Assembly: GCA_041917255.1 (NCBI GenBank)
Contig: JAYRYA010000024.1
Location: 1-64,000 of the forward strand
Direction: 5' to 3'
Origin: Zoogloea sp041917255
Lineage (GTDB): Bacteria > Pseudomonadota > Gammaproteobacteria > Burkholderiales > Rhodocyclaceae
Length of the DNA stretch: 64,000 nt
Within the stretch, counting starts at the first letter, position 1; each line of letters opens with the position of its first letter. This document shows, one piece after another, positions 18,950 to 27,898 of this stretch. The notes below the pieces were generated by a model. The model did no database searches. It had not been told where the DNA came from and was given only the letters and a program-made list of their open reading frames with translations. Made by a program: the position numbers and the translations under genes.

Positions 18950-19809
18950 CAACGCACTCCGCTGAAACTCAGTTCGCCGTGGGGCGAGTAGTCGAGGCGT
19001 GGCGGCGTGCGGGTCGGGTCAACGATCAGCGCCGTATCGCCACCGTCATTCACCACGCGACCACCAGCCTCGCTCACCCGCAGCGTCACCGCGGGAATGC
19101 GCGGGTAGTCGGACGTGAGCCGCACCGTGTAACGGTCGACAAACTCGACGGTCACCGACACCCCATCGCGGGAGCCGCCCTTCGAATCCGCCACCACCGC
19201 ACCACGATACACGCCGGCGATGCGCGCGGCCGACCACTCGCCCTCGCCCAACGCCGCACCTTGCTGCGCCGGCACCGGCACCGCTGGCGGCGCAGCCCGC
19301 TGGGACACGCCCCACAACACCCCACCCGCGAGCACCACCACCAACGCAGCCAGCAGCGCCGGCCGCCGGCCACCGGCCGGTGCTGGCAGCGTGGGCGGCG
19401 CCACCGGTGCTCGGGGCGCGTCGCCCAGCAGCGGCTCCACCGCCTCGCACAGCGACGCAAAGCCCGGATGATCCGCCGCCCCGCGCCAGTCGGTCAGATC
19501 CGCCGTCTGCTTGCGGCGGAATTCCAGCGGCAACTTCACCGGCACGATCATTGCCGGCACCAGCACGCCCCGCTCGGCGCCCACGGCCGCTTCGTTCTTC
19601 ACCCATTCCGACGCCGCCGAATCCGGCGACCACAGCACCACCACGCACTTCGCCGCCTCCAGCGCCTGCTCGATGGCAGAATCGAAAGCCTGGCCCGGCA
19701 CGATCCGCCGATCCCACCATACCGACCAGCCTCGCGCCTCGAAGGACGAGGCAAACTGCCGGGCGCACTCCCGGTCTTCGCTGGCGTAGCTGATGAAGAT
19801 GTCGGTCAT
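18949..19809 (-). CDS. TIR domain protein with a membrane segment
   Basis: 286 residues. Residues 1 to about 130 are a TIR domain: DIFISYASEDRECA, the DRRIVPG box 2-like loop and SEWVKNEAAVG carrying the candidate NADase glutamate. A proline-rich linker leads to one transmembrane helix (about 150-168, ALLAALVVVLAGGVLWG), then a periplasmic beta-rich domain of about 100 residues. The TIR is therefore cytoplasmic and the tail outside. TIR domains either signal by protein contact or degrade NAD+. The gene sits between TraB/GumN and amidase genes and is coupled to the amidase gene. Confidence 0.85.
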   Translation of the reverse strand: MTDIFISYASEDRECARQFASSFEARGWSVWWDRRIVPGQAFDSAIEQALEAAKCVVVLWSPDSAASEWVKNEAAVGAERGVLVPAMIVPVKLPLEFRRKQTADLTDWRGAADHPGFASLCEAVEPLLGDAPRAPVAPPTLPAPAGGRRPALLAALVVVLAGGVLWGVSQRAAPPAVPVPAQQGAALGEGEWSAARIAGVYRGAVVADSKGGSRDGVSVTVEFVDRYTVRLTSDYPRIPAVTLRVSEAGGRVVNDGGDTALIVDPTRTPPRLDYSPHGELSFSGVR

Positions 19810-19830
19810 GCCTGCTCCGCGTGATGGGCG

Positions 19831-20742
19831 TCAGTCGTTCGCATCGTGCACCTGCCGCAGCGTGTAACCCCGCGCCGCGAGGATCTCCAGCAGTCCGCCC
19901 TTGCCGCCGATGTGCCCCGCCCCCACCGCAATGAACGGCCGGCGGCCGGGCTTGAGGCCGCGGACGATGGCCTCGGCCATCGCCGCGTTGCGCGCGTCGA
20001 GCAGCGCCTCGAGTAGCGGTGCGGCGTCGGGCCCGCCGGACTCCTCGCGCAGGATGCGGTCGATCTCGGCCACGTCGCCGGTGCGCCAGGCGCGCAGCAT
20101 CGCGGCAAAGTAATCCGGCGCCGCATCGTCCTCGATCAGGGCGACGATCTCGGCGAGGTAAGCCACCTGGGCCTTGTCGCCGCCCGCCGAAAGCGCGGCC
20201 AACTGCTGCTCGACCTGCTCAAGCGCCCAGAGTTCGATGCCCCGTGCACGGGCGTCGCGGGCCAGGGCAAGATCAACCCCCTGACTCGCCCCATAGCCGG
20301 CGTGCTCCGCCGCCTTGATGGTGAGGAGCGTGCTGACCATCCACGGCTGCATGCCCTGGAGCACCGCCTGTGGCAGCCCAAGCCGGTCGATGGCGCCTGC
20401 CACACGGGGCCGCAGCGCAGGCGGCAGGATGTCGTCGAGGCGCTCGCCGGCCGGCAGCCGCGCCGCTTGCAACAGCAGCCGGGTGAGACCCGGATCTTGC
20501 GGGTCGAGCTCCAGCGCCAGACTGTCGGCGCCGGCAAAGGCCGCGCGCACATCCTGCGGCAGCGGAAAGCACGCCGCGTCGCACACATGGATCGTGCCGT
20601 ACAGCCAGGCGCGAAGCTCTCCATCGCCATCGCGCAACTCCCACAGATACAGCGGCCCCTTCGCCGCCGCCAGCCCCGCCCACACAAGCAGCACGCCAGC
20701 CACCAGCGCCCGCCCGATCCCACTCCAGCCCGATGCGTTCAA
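19831..20742 (-). CDS. TraB/GumN family protein
   Basis: 303 residues with an N-terminal signal or anchor (GRALVAGVLLVWAGLAAA). The family pattern is present: YLWEL, LYGTIHVCD (GxxH), ALELDPQ, GVDLALARDARARG and the closing AVGAGHIGGKGGLLEILAARG (GxxH). TraB/GumN proteins are related to Tiki metalloproteases; the conserved GxxH and glutamate suggest metal binding, with the bacterial substrate unknown. The start is TTG at 20742 with GGAG upstream; no ATG fits. It is first in a TraB-TIR-amidase group and divergent from miaA. Confidence 0.85.
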   Translation of the reverse strand: MNASGWSGIGRALVAGVLLVWAGLAAAKGPLYLWELRDGDGELRAWLYGTIHVCDAACFPLPQDVRAAFAGADSLALELDPQDPGLTRLLLQAARLPAGERLDDILPPALRPRVAGAIDRLGLPQAVLQGMQPWMVSTLLTIKAAEHAGYGASQGVDLALARDARARGIELWALEQVEQQLAALSAGGDKAQVAYLAEIVALIEDDAAPDYFAAMLRAWRTGDVAEIDRILREESGGPDAAPLLEALLDARNAAMAEAIVRGLKPGRRPFIAVGAGHIGGKGGLLEILAARGYTLRQVHDAND

Positions 20743-20789
20743 CCGAATTTCTCCACCCGCTACAATGCGCGATTGCCAAGGCCCGAATC

Positions 20790-21746
20790 ATGCCCGAAAC
20801 CACGCCGCTTCCGCCCGCCATCCTGTTACTCGGCCCCACCGCCAGCGGCAAGACCGCCTGCGCGCTGGCCCTCGCGCGGCGCCTGCCAGTGGAGATCGTC
20901 AGCGTCGATTCGGCCCTCGTCTACAGGGACATGAACATCGGCACCGCCAAGCCCAGCGCCGACGAACAAGCCACCTGCCCGCACCATCTGATTGACATCG
21001 TGAGCCCCGAAGAAGCGTACTCGGCCGCGCGCTTCTGCGAGGACGCGCGCCGGCTTATGGGCGAGATCACCGCCCGCGGCAAGGTGCCGCTGCTGGTGGG
21101 CGGCACCATGCTTTATTACAAGGCCCTGCGCGACGGATTATCCGAACTGCCCGAAGCCGACCCGCAGCTGCGAAGGGATATTGAAGACGCTGCCGCGCGC
21201 GACGGCTGGCCAGCGCTCCATGCCCGGCTCGCCGCGCTGGACCCCGACGCTGCCGCCCGCCTCAAACCCAACGACGCCCAGCGCATCCAGCGCGCGCTCG
21301 AGATCGTCCGCCTCACCGGTCGCCCGCTGGCCGACAGCTACGCCAGGCGCGACGAAGCAGCAGAGACCCATCGCTACATTCCCATCGCCCTCGCCCCCAG
21401 CGACCGGGCCGTGCTCCACGCCCGTATCGAACGCCGCTTCGACGCCATGCTGCTGGCCGGCTTTGTGGACGAGATGATCCGCCTGCGCCGCCACTACCGG
21501 CTCGACCCCAACCTGCCATCGATGCGCTGCGTAGGCTACCGCCAGGCGCTGGAATACCTGGACGGCCAGTGCGACATGCGCACCTTCCGCGACAAGGGCG
21601 TCTTCGCCACCCGCCAGCTCGCCAAGCGCCAGCTTACCTGGCAACGCAACTTCCGCGAGAACTGGGGCGATCTGACTGAGGTGGATTGCCTCGCGGCGGA
21701 TGTGGAAGCCCTGGTGTGGGAGAACGTCGCCCGCGGGCTCGGCTGA
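20790..21746 (+). CDS. miaA: tRNA dimethylallyltransferase
   Basis: 318 residues from the ATG at 20790. MiaA transfers a dimethylallyl group to N6 of A37 in tRNAs that read U-starting codons. The P-loop GPTASGKT, the substrate motif SVDSALVYRDMNIGTAKPS, the DIVSPEEAYSAARF segment, LVGGTMLYYKAL and QLAKRQLTWQRN are all family signatures. It stands alone and divergent to the TraB/GumN gene, with 47 bp between start codons. Confidence 0.96.
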   Translation: MPETTPLPPAILLLGPTASGKTACALALARRLPVEIVSVDSALVYRDMNIGTAKPSADEQATCPHHLIDIVSPEEAYSAARFCEDARRLMGEITARGKVPLLVGGTMLYYKALRDGLSELPEADPQLRRDIEDAAARDGWPALHARLAALDPDAAARLKPNDAQRIQRALEIVRLTGRPLADSYARRDEAAETHRYIPIALAPSDRAVLHARIERRFDAMLLAGFVDEMIRLRRHYRLDPNLPSMRCVGYRQALEYLDGQCDMRTFRDKGVFATRQLAKRQLTWQRNFRENWGDLTEVDCLAADVEALVWENVARGLG

Positions 21747-21845
21747 ATCGACGGAAACGCCTCGCAGCTCCAGCCTGGACATACGTGCCGGGCAGGCACC
21801 CAGTCGACATATAATCCGGGCATTCCCGCCCCCCCCGGACACGCA

Positions 21846-22139
21846 ATGAAGCGCCTGCTGATCCTCTTCCTCGTCGGGCTCGCCGTGTGGCAAGCCTATG
21901 GCAAATACAACAGGCGCGACCTACCCGCCGCGACCATCGAGCCGATCGCCGACGCCCGGCCCGCCCGCCAGTCCAGCGAGCGTCCAGCCCCGGAACCCCG
22001 CTACACCTGCGACGGCCGCACTCACTGCTCCCAGATGACCTCCTGCGAGGAGGCCACCTGGTTTCTGCGTAATTGCCCGGGCACCAAGATGGATGGCAAC
22101 AACGACGGCGTGCCCTGCGAAAAGCAGTGGTGCCGCTAG
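21846..22139 (+). CDS. Small Excalibur-domain protein
   Basis: 97 residues. An N-terminal signal or anchor (LLILFLVGLAVWQAYG) and a linker lead to a C-terminal Excalibur domain with paired cysteines and the calcium-binding loop DGNNDGVPCE. Excalibur domains are extracellular and often coupled to nucleases or surface proteins; here the domain stands alone. Function unknown. It lies about 100 bp behind miaA with its own ATG. Confidence 0.8.
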   Translation: MKRLLILFLVGLAVWQAYGKYNRRDLPAATIEPIADARPARQSSERPAPEPRYTCDGRTHCSQMTSCEEATWFLRNCPGTKMDGNNDGVPCEKQWCR

Positions 22140-22156
22140 CCGTGCACTCATCCCTG

Positions 22157-22223
22157 CAGGTCGGACTTCAGTCCGACACGTCGGCTCAGATCAACCCGTG
22201 CTGTCGGACTGAAGTACGACCTG
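22157..22223. repeat. REP-like inverted repeat
   Basis: Two arms, CAGGTCGGACTTCAGTCCGA at 22157-22176 and CTGTCGGACTGAAGTACGAC from 22201, form an imperfect long palindrome, and each arm contains its own short palindrome (TCGGACTTCAGTCCGA). The GTCGGAC-TGAAGT core has the form of a dispersed REP/BIME element. It separates the Excalibur gene from the convergent EF-hand gene and may also act as a terminator. Confidence 0.7.
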
Positions 22224-22251
22224 AACCCCGACCTGCGACACGCATCCCCGA

Positions 22252-22947
22252 TCAGGCCGACACCGACAGCACGCTGCTCGCCGCCGACGTGCTCGAATCG
22301 CCACCGTAGGCGCGCATCAGCTCCATCAGCCGGTGGGCCAGCATGGCGTCGGTCTGGCTCGACGAGCTGGCGCTACCGGTGCCGGTCAAGTTGCCCGAGC
22401 TGCTACCCTGGGTGGATTGCTCATAGGCCATCGCCTCGGTGGCGCTCACCTTGCCGTCGCCGTTGGTGTCGGCCTTGTCGAAGTTTTCCACCACGCTGGA
22501 GATGAGCGACGAGCGCTTGCTGTCGGTGCTGCCGATCTCCTCCAGCTGGCTCTGCAGCTCGTCCTTGGTGAAGCCTGCATCGTCCTGGCCGCCACCCGGC
22601 GGCGGAGGTGGCGGCATCCCGCCAGCCCCGCCCATGCGGCTGCTGAAAGCCTGGCTGTCCAGCGCCTCGGCGAGCTTCTGCATGCCGGTGGAGAACTCAC
22701 TTTCCGTCACCTTGCCATTGCTGTCGCCATCCAGGGCGCTGAAGAGCTGGCTGCTGGCGTCGTTCGCCTGGGACGACGAGGCGTTACCGAAGACTTGGCT
22801 GAAGGCCGACTGCAGATCGCTCTGCTCGATGAATCCCTGCCCTTTCGTATCCAGCCTGGAGAACAGCTTGCTCGCCATCTGGCTCGGGTCGGGGCGCGTC
22901 ATCGCCATTGCCGACGCGCTGCTGTGACCGCTGATGCTGCTGACCAT
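22252..22947 (-). CDS. EF-hand calcium-binding protein
   Basis: 231 residues with at least three EF-hand-like loops: DTKGQGFIEQSD (degenerate), DGDSNGKVTESE and DTNGDGKVSATE, the latter two having the full DxDxxGxxxxxE pattern. A polyproline stretch (PPPPPPGGG) separates the pairs. No signal peptide is obvious and the protein is Ser/Gln rich, similar to XopAW-like bacterial EF-hand proteins. Role unknown. The neighbouring Excalibur gene, also calcium-binding in type, is convergent. Confidence 0.82.
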   Translation of the reverse strand: MVSSISGHSSASAMAMTRPDPSQMASKLFSRLDTKGQGFIEQSDLQSAFSQVFGNASSSQANDASSQLFSALDGDSNGKVTESEFSTGMQKLAEALDSQAFSSRMGGAGGMPPPPPPGGGQDDAGFTKDELQSQLEEIGSTDSKRSSLISSVVENFDKADTNGDGKVSATEAMAYEQSTQGSSSGNLTGTGSASSSSQTDAMLAHRLMELMRAYGGDSSTSAASSVLSVSA

Positions 22948-23253
22948 GATCTTTCCTTTCCGCTGTGTTGCCGTGTGTTGCCGGAATCACTCCGGGCGGC
23001 CTGCGCCTGCCTCCGGTTCCTAGCAAGATAACGGCCCAAACCGGCCCCCGCTTGGTAGCGGATCGGGTTAAGGGAGGTAAAGTTGAGTTAAGACATTGGT
23101 CTGCACGCCGCTCCGCACGCGATGCCCCGCGCGGGAAACGTCGCGCCGGGCAAAAGCTGCCGGCTGGTATCCGCTGCCGATTGCCGGAACGGCAGGGGTC
23201 AGGTGCGGCGGGTGGCGCGAAATCCGGTGGGTATCGTGGAAAACGGCAGAAAG
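22948..23253. other. Intergenic stretch without a recognised gene
   Basis: About 305 bp between the EF-hand gene start and the alr terminator. It must contain the EF-hand promoter. I see no RNA gene, repeat or convincing ORF in it. Confidence 0.4.
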
Positions 23254-23292
23254 TTCCGGTCCGGAGCGCCGCAGGGTCGCCCCGGACCGGAA
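23254..23292 (-). terminator. Strong inverted repeat after alr, probable terminator
   Basis: TTCCGGTCCGG at 23254-23264 pairs with CCGGACCGGAA at 23282-23292 (11 bp stem, 17-base loop). It begins four bases after the alr stop. The T tract on the minus strand is weak (CTTTCTG). Confidence 0.6.
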
Positions 23293-23296
23293 GGTA

Positions 23297-24427
23297 TCAA
23301 TCCGGCTGGATGCGGCCACCTTCGATGTACTGGCGCGCATAGCGCCGCCCCAGGCCGGTGAGGATCTCGTAGCCAATGGTGCCGGCCCGTTCGGCGACGG
23401 CATCGACACCGTTGATGGGGTCGGCAAGATCGACGAAGGCGCCCTCGACGATGCTCTCCCCGGGAACGTCGGTGACATCGACGATGATCGTGTCCATGGA
23501 GATGTTGCCCACCAGCGGCAGCGGGACGTCTTCGTAACGGGCGATGCCGCGATTGCTCAGGCTGCGCAGGTAACCGTCCGCATAGCCCACCGCCACGGTG
23601 GCAAGCCGGGACGGGCGGCTGGCCATCCAGCTGTGGCCGTAGCCCACCGCCGTGCCCGCGTCGATGCGTCGGGTCTGCAGCACCTTGCCCTGCAGGCGGA
23701 TCACCGGCCGCATGGGGTTGGGCTGCCCGGCCACCGGGGCCACGCCATACAGCGCGGCGCCCGGGCGGACCAGCCCGAAGTGGTACTCGCCGCCCAGGAA
23801 GATTCCCGACGAGTTGGCGAGGCTGCCGCGCATTCCCGGCAGCTGCGCCAGCGCCGCCTGGAAGCGCGCCAGCTGCCGGCGATTCACCGGGTCGTCCTGC
23901 GCTTCGGCGCTCACCAGATGGCTCATCACGAACTGCAGGGCCAACCTGTCGAGCAGCGCCGGATGCGCGATCAGGCTGGCGAACTCGTCCTCGCCCAGCC
24001 CGAGCCGGGCCATTCCGGTATCCACCTGCAGCACGGCGGGGAGCACGCCGTCCTCCCACTGGGCGAGGGTCTGCCAGGCCTTCACCTGGGGCAGGCTGTT
24101 GAGCACGGGCACCAGCCGGCTGCGGACGAAGTCCCGCTCCGAACTAGGATGCGGGCCGTGCAGCACGTAGATCATCGCGGACTGATCGGGCAGCACCGCG
24201 CGCAGGCGGATGCCTTCGGTCAGGTGGGCCACGAAGAAGCTGCGGCAACCGGCGCGATACAAGGCCGGAGCCACGCGTTCGGCACCGAGGCCATAGGCGT
24301 CGGCCTTGACGACGGCGGCGCATTCGGCGCCCTCGGCCTGCCGCCGGAGCAGGCGCCAGTTGTCGCACAGGGCATCGAGATCAATGGTCAGCACGGCGCC
24401 AGCCTTGGTCACGTTCGAGTCGATCAT
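23297..24427 (-). CDS. alr: Alanine racemase (catabolic DadX role likely)
   Basis: 376 residues of PLP-dependent fold III racemase. The PLP lysine is in AVVKADAYGLG near residue 42, and the catalytic tyrosine region reads AAVGYGHSW (Tyr near residue 263). The enzyme interconverts L- and D-alanine for peptidoglycan or for catabolism. Its place as the last gene of the dadA-ridA-permease-alr operon, 12 bp after the permease, points to the catabolic role, in which L-alanine is racemised for oxidation by DadA. Confidence 0.93.
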   Translation of the reverse strand: MIDSNVTKAGAVLTIDLDALCDNWRLLRRQAEGAECAAVVKADAYGLGAERVAPALYRAGCRSFFVAHLTEGIRLRAVLPDQSAMIYVLHGPHPSSERDFVRSRLVPVLNSLPQVKAWQTLAQWEDGVLPAVLQVDTGMARLGLGEDEFASLIAHPALLDRLALQFVMSHLVSAEAQDDPVNRRQLARFQAALAQLPGMRGSLANSSGIFLGGEYHFGLVRPGAALYGVAPVAGQPNPMRPVIRLQGKVLQTRRIDAGTAVGYGHSWMASRPSRLATVAVGYADGYLRSLSNRGIARYEDVPLPLVGNISMDTIIVDVTDVPGESIVEGAFVDLADPINGVDAVAERAGTIGYEILTGLGRRYARQYIEGGRIQPD

Positions 24428-24439
24428 GCTTGGGTTCTT

Positions 24440-25879
24440 TCAGGATTTGGATTCGGATTGGTGCCGGGCGGGCACCGGCGCGTGGGCGGACGCCCCGGTG
24501 TCGGCGCAGAAGCGATAGCCGATGCCCAGCAGGGCGAACCACACCGGCGCCACGTAGAGCGCCACGCGGGTGCTGGGGTCGAGGGCCAGGAGGCCGCACA
24601 CCGCCACCATGAAAGCCACCACGACCCAGTTCATGTAGGGCGCGCCGGGCATCCGGAAGGACACCGCCTTGACGGTACCCGCCGCCACGGCCCGACGGTA
24701 GCCGAGGTGGGCGAGGACGATGATCGTCCAGGTCCACAAGGCGCCGATGAGCGAGATGCTGGTCACCCACACGAAGACCTGCTCGGGCACCAGATAGTTG
24801 AGCACCACGCCGATGCTCATCACCAGTGTTGAGAGCGTGATGGCGTTGGCCGGCAGATGATGACGATTGACCCGGCCGAGGGCCTGGGGCGCCTGTCGGA
24901 ACTGGGCCAGCGTGTAGAGCATGCGCCCGGTGCTGAAGATGCCACTGTTGCACGACGAGGCCGCCGCGGTGATGACCACGAAGTTGATGAGGCCAGCGGC
25001 GCCGGGGATGCCAATGCGTTCAAACACGAACACGAAGGGGCTGACGCCGGGCCGCAGCTCGCTCCACGGCACCAGCGCCATCATGATGACCAGCGCGCCC
25101 ACGTAGAAGGCGAGGATCCGCCAGATGATGCTGTTGGTGGCGCTGGGCAGCACGCGCTCGGGGTTCTGGGCCTCACCCGCGGTCACGCCGATCAGCTCGA
25201 CGCCCTGGTAGGCGAACATCACGATCTGCAGGGTCATCACCACGCCAAGGATGCCGAAGGGCATGAAACCGCCGTGGCTCCACAGGTTGGAGAAGCTGGC
25301 CGTCTTGCCCAGCGGGGTGATGTCGAAACAGATGATCGCCAGACCGACGAGGATCATCCCGACGATGGTGACCACCTTGATCAGCGCGAACCAGAACTCC
25401 AGCTCGCCGAACAGCGCCACCGAGATCCGGTTGGCCGAATACAGCACCGCAAGCGTGACGAGCGCCGGTATCCACTGGGGCACCTCCGGAAACCAGTAAT
25501 TCACGTACACCGCCACGGCGGTGATCTCGGCCATGCCGATGGTCACCCAGGTGAACCAGTACGACCAGCCGGTGGCAAAGCCGGCGAAGGGGCCGATGAA
25601 CTCCTCCGCGTAGGACGCGAACGAGCCGGCCACCGGGCGGTACAGCAGCAGCTCACCGAGCGCCCGCATGATGAAGAAGATGATCACGCCGCCCACCGCG
25701 TAGCTCAGCAGCAGGCCCGGCCCGGCCACCGAGATTGCCCGGCCGGCTCCGAGGAACAGACCGACGCCGATCGCGCCGCCGAGGGCGATCATCTGAATGT
25801 GCCGGTCCTTGAGGCCACGATGAAGATCGCGCGCCTCGTGGGCGGCCTCCTCGGCCAGCATTGCTTTTACATCTGTCAT
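24440..25879 (-). CDS. Amino acid permease, CycA-like (D-Ala/D-Ser/Gly)
   Basis: 479 residues of the APC amino acid transporter family with 12 predicted helices. The N-terminus LHRGLKDRHIQMIALGGAIG, so GAIGVGLFLGAG, and ITAVAVYVNYWFPEVPQWIP strongly resemble E. coli CycA, the proton symporter for D-alanine, D-serine and glycine. Its position between ridA and alr in a D-alanine operon supports D-alanine or alanine uptake. Substrate assignment is by similarity and context only. Confidence 0.87.
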   Translation of the reverse strand: MTDVKAMLAEEAAHEARDLHRGLKDRHIQMIALGGAIGVGLFLGAGRAISVAGPGLLLSYAVGGVIIFFIMRALGELLLYRPVAGSFASYAEEFIGPFAGFATGWSYWFTWVTIGMAEITAVAVYVNYWFPEVPQWIPALVTLAVLYSANRISVALFGELEFWFALIKVVTIVGMILVGLAIICFDITPLGKTASFSNLWSHGGFMPFGILGVVMTLQIVMFAYQGVELIGVTAGEAQNPERVLPSATNSIIWRILAFYVGALVIMMALVPWSELRPGVSPFVFVFERIGIPGAAGLINFVVITAAASSCNSGIFSTGRMLYTLAQFRQAPQALGRVNRHHLPANAITLSTLVMSIGVVLNYLVPEQVFVWVTSISLIGALWTWTIIVLAHLGYRRAVAAGTVKAVSFRMPGAPYMNWVVVAFMVAVCGLLALDPSTRVALYVAPVWFALLGIGYRFCADTGASAHAPVPARHQSESKS

Positions 25880-25974
25880 GACAAGATCCTTTCATTGCGG
25901 CCCGGGTGTGAGCGGGTTGTCAATCCGGCACGGGCTGGAGCGCCCGCCACCGGACGGATGATGGGGAAAAGCAA

Positions 25975-26349
25975 TCAGGCCAGCCGGGCCACCACTTCGA
26001 TCTCGACCTTCACGTCCCGCGGCAACCGCGCGATCTCGACGGTGGAACGGGCCGGCGTGTGTGCGCCGAAGCGGCGGGCATACACACTGTTGAGGCGGGC
26101 GAAATCCTGCAGGTCCTTCACGAAGACCGTGGACTTGACGACCTGGGCGAGGGACGCGCCGGCCGCGGCCAGCACCGCCTCGAGGTTGTCGAAGACCTGC
26201 TCGGTCTGCGCCTCGATGTCGGCGCCGGCCAGTTGGCCGTCTGCGGTGAGTGGAATCTGGCCGGAGCTGAACAGCCAGCCGTCGATGAGCACGGCCTGGG
26301 CGTAGGGGCCGATGGCTTTGGGCGCGGCGGCGGTGTCGATGATTTTCAT
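25975..26349 (-). CDS. RidA family enamine/imine deaminase
   Basis: 124 residues with the RidA pattern APKAIGPYAQAVLIDGWLFSSGQ (shown to residue 20 as APKAIGPYAQAVLIDGWLFS), the substrate-binding arginine in NSVYARRFG and the C-terminal RSTVEIARLPRDVKVEIEVV. RidA proteins hydrolyse reactive 2-iminoacids and 2-aminoacrylate. DadA releases an imino acid, so a RidA right behind dadA makes chemical sense. It begins 48 bp after the dadA stop. Confidence 0.92.
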   Translation of the reverse strand: MKIIDTAAAPKAIGPYAQAVLIDGWLFSSGQIPLTADGQLAGADIEAQTEQVFDNLEAVLAAAGASLAQVVKSTVFVKDLQDFARLNSVYARRFGAHTPARSTVEIARLPRDVKVEIEVVARLA

Positions 26350-26397
26350 GGGGGTCTCGTCTGGTGTGGGGTGGGTGGATAGGTGGGAGGGCCGGGT

Positions 26398-27651
26398 TCA
26401 GGCGTAGCGGGCGACGCTGAGGTCGGCGACGGGGATCTCGGGCTGGCGTCCGCTCACCATGTCGGCCACGACGCGGCCTGTACCGGCGGCCATCGTCCAG
26501 CCCAGGGTGCCGTGGCCGGTGCTGAGGGTGAGGTTGGAGAAGCGGCTCGGGCCGATGATCGGGGTGCCGTCGGGGGTCATCGGACGAAGACCTGTCCAGA
26601 ATTCGGCGCGGGAGACATCGCCCCCGTGGGGGAAGAGATCGGACACCACGAACTCCAGGGTCTCGCGGCGCCTGCTGTCGAGGCTCAGGTCGAAGCCTGA
26701 CAGCTGCGCCGTGCCACCCACGCGGATGCGGTCGCCCAGGCGGGTTACCGCCACCTTGTGGGTCTCATCCATCACGGTGGATTCGGGTGCCATGGCGGCA
26801 TCGGTGATCGGCACGGTGATCGAGTAGCCCTTGACCGGATACACCGGAATGTCGATGCCCACCTGCCCGAGGAGCTGGGTGGAATAGCTGCCGAGGGCCA
26901 GCACGTAGTGATCGGCGGTGAGCACACCGGCGTCGGTGCGGATGCCGGTGACCCGCGCGCCGTCCTGCTCGATGCCGAGGATCGAGGTGCTGAACCGGAA
27001 GCGCACCCCAAGCTCTTCGGCCATGCTGGCCAGCCGGCACGTAAACAAGTGGCAGTCGCCGGTTTCGTCGCCGGGCAGGCGCAGCGCGCCGACGAACTTG
27101 TGCTTCACCGCGGCGAGTGCCGGTTCGTAGGCCAGGTAGCCGTCCCGGTCGAGAAGCTGGAAGGGGACGCCGGATTCCCGCAGGATGTCCACATCCTTGC
27201 CGATGCCGTCCAGCTGCTTCTCAGTGCGGAACAGCTGCAGCGTGCCCTGGGCGCGCTCGTCGTAGGCAATGCCGGTTTCGGCGCGCAACGCCTTCAGGCA
27301 GTCGCGGCTGTATTCGGCGACGCGCACCATGCGCGCCTTGTTGATGTGGTACGCCGACGTGGTGCAGTTCTTCAGCATCGCCACGCACCAGCGCCACATG
27401 GACGGGTCCAGCAGCGGCTTGATGACCAGCGGGCTGTGGTGCATCAGCATCCACTTGATGGCCTTGACCGGCACCCCGGGGCCCGCCCACGGCGCGGAAT
27501 AGCCCGGCGAGACCTCGCCGGCGTTGGCGAAGCTGGTCTCTTGAGCCGGGCCGGGCTGGCGGTCCACCACCGTGACTTCATGGCCGGCCTTGGCCAGGTA
27601 GTAGGCGGCGGTGGTGCCGATGACGCCGCTGCCGAGGACGAGGACGCGCAT
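26398..27651 (-). CDS. dadA: D-amino acid dehydrogenase small subunit
   Basis: 417 residues from the ATG at 27651, which is preceded by AGGAGAAT; the frame extends 42 bases upstream but without that site. The N-terminal Rossmann motif VLVLGSGVIGTTAAYYLAKA binds FAD, and the C-terminal STGHGTLGWTMAAGTGRV is a DadA signature. The enzyme oxidises D-alanine to pyruvate and ammonia, feeding electrons to the respiratory chain. It leads the dadA-ridA-permease-alr operon and has a well-matched sigma-54 promoter upstream. Confidence 0.94.
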   Translation of the reverse strand: MRVLVLGSGVIGTTAAYYLAKAGHEVTVVDRQPGPAQETSFANAGEVSPGYSAPWAGPGVPVKAIKWMLMHHSPLVIKPLLDPSMWRWCVAMLKNCTTSAYHINKARMVRVAEYSRDCLKALRAETGIAYDERAQGTLQLFRTEKQLDGIGKDVDILRESGVPFQLLDRDGYLAYEPALAAVKHKFVGALRLPGDETGDCHLFTCRLASMAEELGVRFRFSTSILGIEQDGARVTGIRTDAGVLTADHYVLALGSYSTQLLGQVGIDIPVYPVKGYSITVPITDAAMAPESTVMDETHKVAVTRLGDRIRVGGTAQLSGFDLSLDSRRRETLEFVVSDLFPHGGDVSRAEFWTGLRPMTPDGTPIIGPSRFSNLTLSTGHGTLGWTMAAGTGRVVADMVSGRQPEIPVADLSVARYA

Positions 27652-27700
27652 GGGGATTCTCCTTTTCAATTCGGGTTGTTCATCTGTCTGCAAGACCTAT

Positions 27701-27716
27701 AGCCAGTCTCGTGCCA
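27701..27716 (-). promoter_or_regulatory. Sigma-54 promoter of the dadA operon
   Basis: Read on the minus strand the site is TGGCACGAGACTGGCT, one mismatch from TGGCACGnnnnTTGCW with GG and GC at the correct distance. It would start transcription near 27690, about 40 bases before the dadA ATG. An activator with the sigma-54 AAA domain is encoded divergently. Confidence 0.75.
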
Positions 27717-27778
27717 GATCAAAAAACCTTTTGAAAACAACACTCTGAAGAATCAACCCATTCATCCGGGCTTCGCAT

Positions 27779-27796
27779 CGTATCGATTTCGTTACA
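27779..27796 (-). promoter_or_regulatory. TyrR-like box 1, upstream activating site
   Basis: On the minus strand TGTAACGAAATCGATACG fits the TyrR/PhhR box pattern TGTAAA-N6-TTTACA. It lies about 90 bp upstream of the dadA sigma-54 start point. It shares the TGTAACGAAA core with boxes 2 and 3. Confidence 0.55.
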
Positions 27797-27861
27797 GCGA
27801 GCCTCCCGCCATGTGCGCTCTGGCAGGCGCTTTTTCTTTTATTTCAAGGAGTTGAAAAGGA

Positions 27862-27898
27862 CGTACACTTTTCGTTACACTGTAACGAAATTGATACA
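27862..27898. promoter_or_regulatory. Paired TyrR-like boxes 2 and 3 next to the regulator gene
   Basis: TGTAACGAAATTGATACA (27881-27898, plus strand) and TGTAACGAAAAGTGTACG (27879-27862, minus strand) stand back to back with centres 19 bp apart, making the perfect palindrome TTTCGTTACA-C-TGTAACGAAA. They end 11 bp before the regulator ATG, so binding should both repress the regulator and activate dadA at a distance. Confidence 0.6.
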
